In this document: positions 4,738 through 5,362 of the stretch, in pieces | Numbering within the stretch: position 1 is the stretch's first letter | Layout of the letters: the number at the start of each line of letters is the position of its first letter | Assembly: GCA_022561415.1 (NCBI GenBank) | Contig: JADFRH010000013.1 | Location: 1 to 5,362, forward strand | From: Planctomycetota bacterium | Lineage (GTDB): Bacteria; Planctomycetota; Phycisphaerae; UBA1845 | Direction: 5' to 3' | DNA: 5,362 nucleotides | Position numbers and translations under genes: made by a program | Notes under the pieces: generated by a model | Told to the model about the DNA's origin: nothing | Database searches by the model: none | Seen by the model: the letters and a program-made list of their open reading frames with translations, nothing else

Positions 4738-5362
4738 AGTCATTCTTGACAACAACGAATCGCATGCGAATCGGGCAGCCGCACCAGATCGTAGCGAGCA
4801 GTCTGGCGGTACTACTGCGCATGCGACATCTCTCGACATAAGCCAGTCGATCGTTGAGCGTCAGATCTACGACTTGGGGGATTCAGCGGGCATGCTTCCA
4901 AGTTCTTTGGCTCGCAGCGCAAGATCGGACATGAACGGAACACTTACAATAAGAAGGCTTCCGAACCGAATCCAGGTGTCCGATTTCTGGCGAACAGAAA
5001 AAATGCTGGCCGTTGAAGTACCAAGCGAGACGTGGACGGTTCCGTTGTTTCGCTTCTATGATATCGACTTGGTCGGCTACGCTGCACGGGATTCTCACTC
5101 TTGCGGCGCTCGACTTGCTGACGCTCAAAAACTCGCAGGATCCTCATTCTGGAGCCGAAGAGAATCCGAATATCGACGTTTTAGTCGCCAGCTTATCGTC
5201 TCGCTTCGTGAAGAACCGATCGAGGACGGCGTTGGTCATCCAGCCGAAAAACTGATCAGTAACGCCATGCAAGAGGACCGCTCGTTCTGCTTGGATGGGC
5301 TTTCGCGAATCTTGATTGAACTGTACGACCGCCGCACATCTCTCTGCGCATCAGTATTGCGC
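4730..5362 (+). CDS. Hypothetical protein, second gene of the overlapping pair, 3' end outside window
   Basis: The frame starting at GTG 4730 stays open for 211 codons to the last base of the window, so the gene continues beyond it. The start overlaps the upstream stop in the 8-nt sequence GTGCATAG, a classical layout for translational coupling. A weak AGGA at 4713-4716 lies 13 nt upstream. The product is not recognised. The first 40 residues are polar and low in hydrophobics (Asn, Ser, Ala, Gln rich), probably disordered. A strand-rich middle follows (LTIRRLPNRIQVSDFW, AVEVPSETWTVPLFRFYDIDLVGYAARD, about 75-120). After a charged segment (FWSRRESEYRRFSRQ) comes a helical end (AEKLISNAMQEDRSFCLDGLSRILIELYDRR). 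No signal peptide, membrane span or catalytic motif is evident. Codon use matches the preceding gene, not the 5' half of the window. Confidence 0.82.
   Translation, partial: MHRVILDNNESHANRAAAPDRSEQSGGTTAHATSLDISQSIVERQIYDLGDSAGMLPSSLARSARSDMNGTLTIRRLPNRIQVSDFWRTEKMLAVEVPSETWTVPLFRFYDIDLVGYAARDSHSCGARLADAQKLAGSSFWSRRESEYRRFSRQLIVSLREEPIEDGVGHPAEKLISNAMQEDRSFCLDGLSRILIELYDRRTSLCASVLR

Noticed and set aside
5013..5255. 80-codon plus-strand frame near the window end
   Set aside because: It lies inside the longer open frame from 4730, in another frame, without a ribosome binding site.
1..5362. tRNA, rRNA, CRISPR array or insertion sequence
   Set aside because: No cloverleaf, rRNA-like stretch, regularly spaced repeats or transposase was seen on either strand.

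Overview
The window looks like a chromosomal segment of a GC-rich bacterium. Three things would fit a Planctomycetota or related environmental lineage: GC-rich codon use in the first 3.6 kb, a stand-alone cytosolic NtrB/NtrC-type pair next to pnp, and a degraded interspersed repeat of a GTGGGAC...GTCCCAC type. That placement is an inference from style, not from a marker gene.

Layout. (1) Positions 1-378 hold the 3' end of pnp (polynucleotide phosphorylase: end of the KH domain, complete S1 domain, acidic tail), followed by a strong hairpin at 431-460. (2) Positions 495-1256 and 1304-2680 encode a soluble histidine kinase and a sigma-54-dependent response regulator, 47 nt apart and probably one operon. 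(3) Positions 2681-2912 are non-coding and hold a tandem 17-nt repeat leading into a nested inverted repeat. (4) Positions 2913-3590 encode an HPP-family integral membrane protein. (5) Positions 3591-3987 have no intact gene. They contain a decayed, internally deleted copy of the C-terminal part of an NtrC-type regulator (3620-3745) and a weak promoter candidate. (6) From 3988 to the window end lies a pair of overlapping genes that I could not assign. The first (3988-4737) has an excellent GGAGGT ribosome binding site. The second (4730-5362) starts in an 8-nt overlap and runs off the window without a stop.

How the parts relate. Regions 1-4 look like ordinary core or near-core chromosome. The kinase and regulator should form a phosphorelay: kinase His about 35 to regulator Asp55, then activation of sigma-54 RNA polymerase through the GAFTGA-bearing AAA+ domain. 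After about 3.6 kb the character changes. A regulator gene remnant is followed by two genes with visibly lower GC and relaxed third-position use, as at the edge of an acquired or rearranged segment. The unassigned overlapping pair is the best candidate here for an undescribed system, but nothing in the sequence gives its function.
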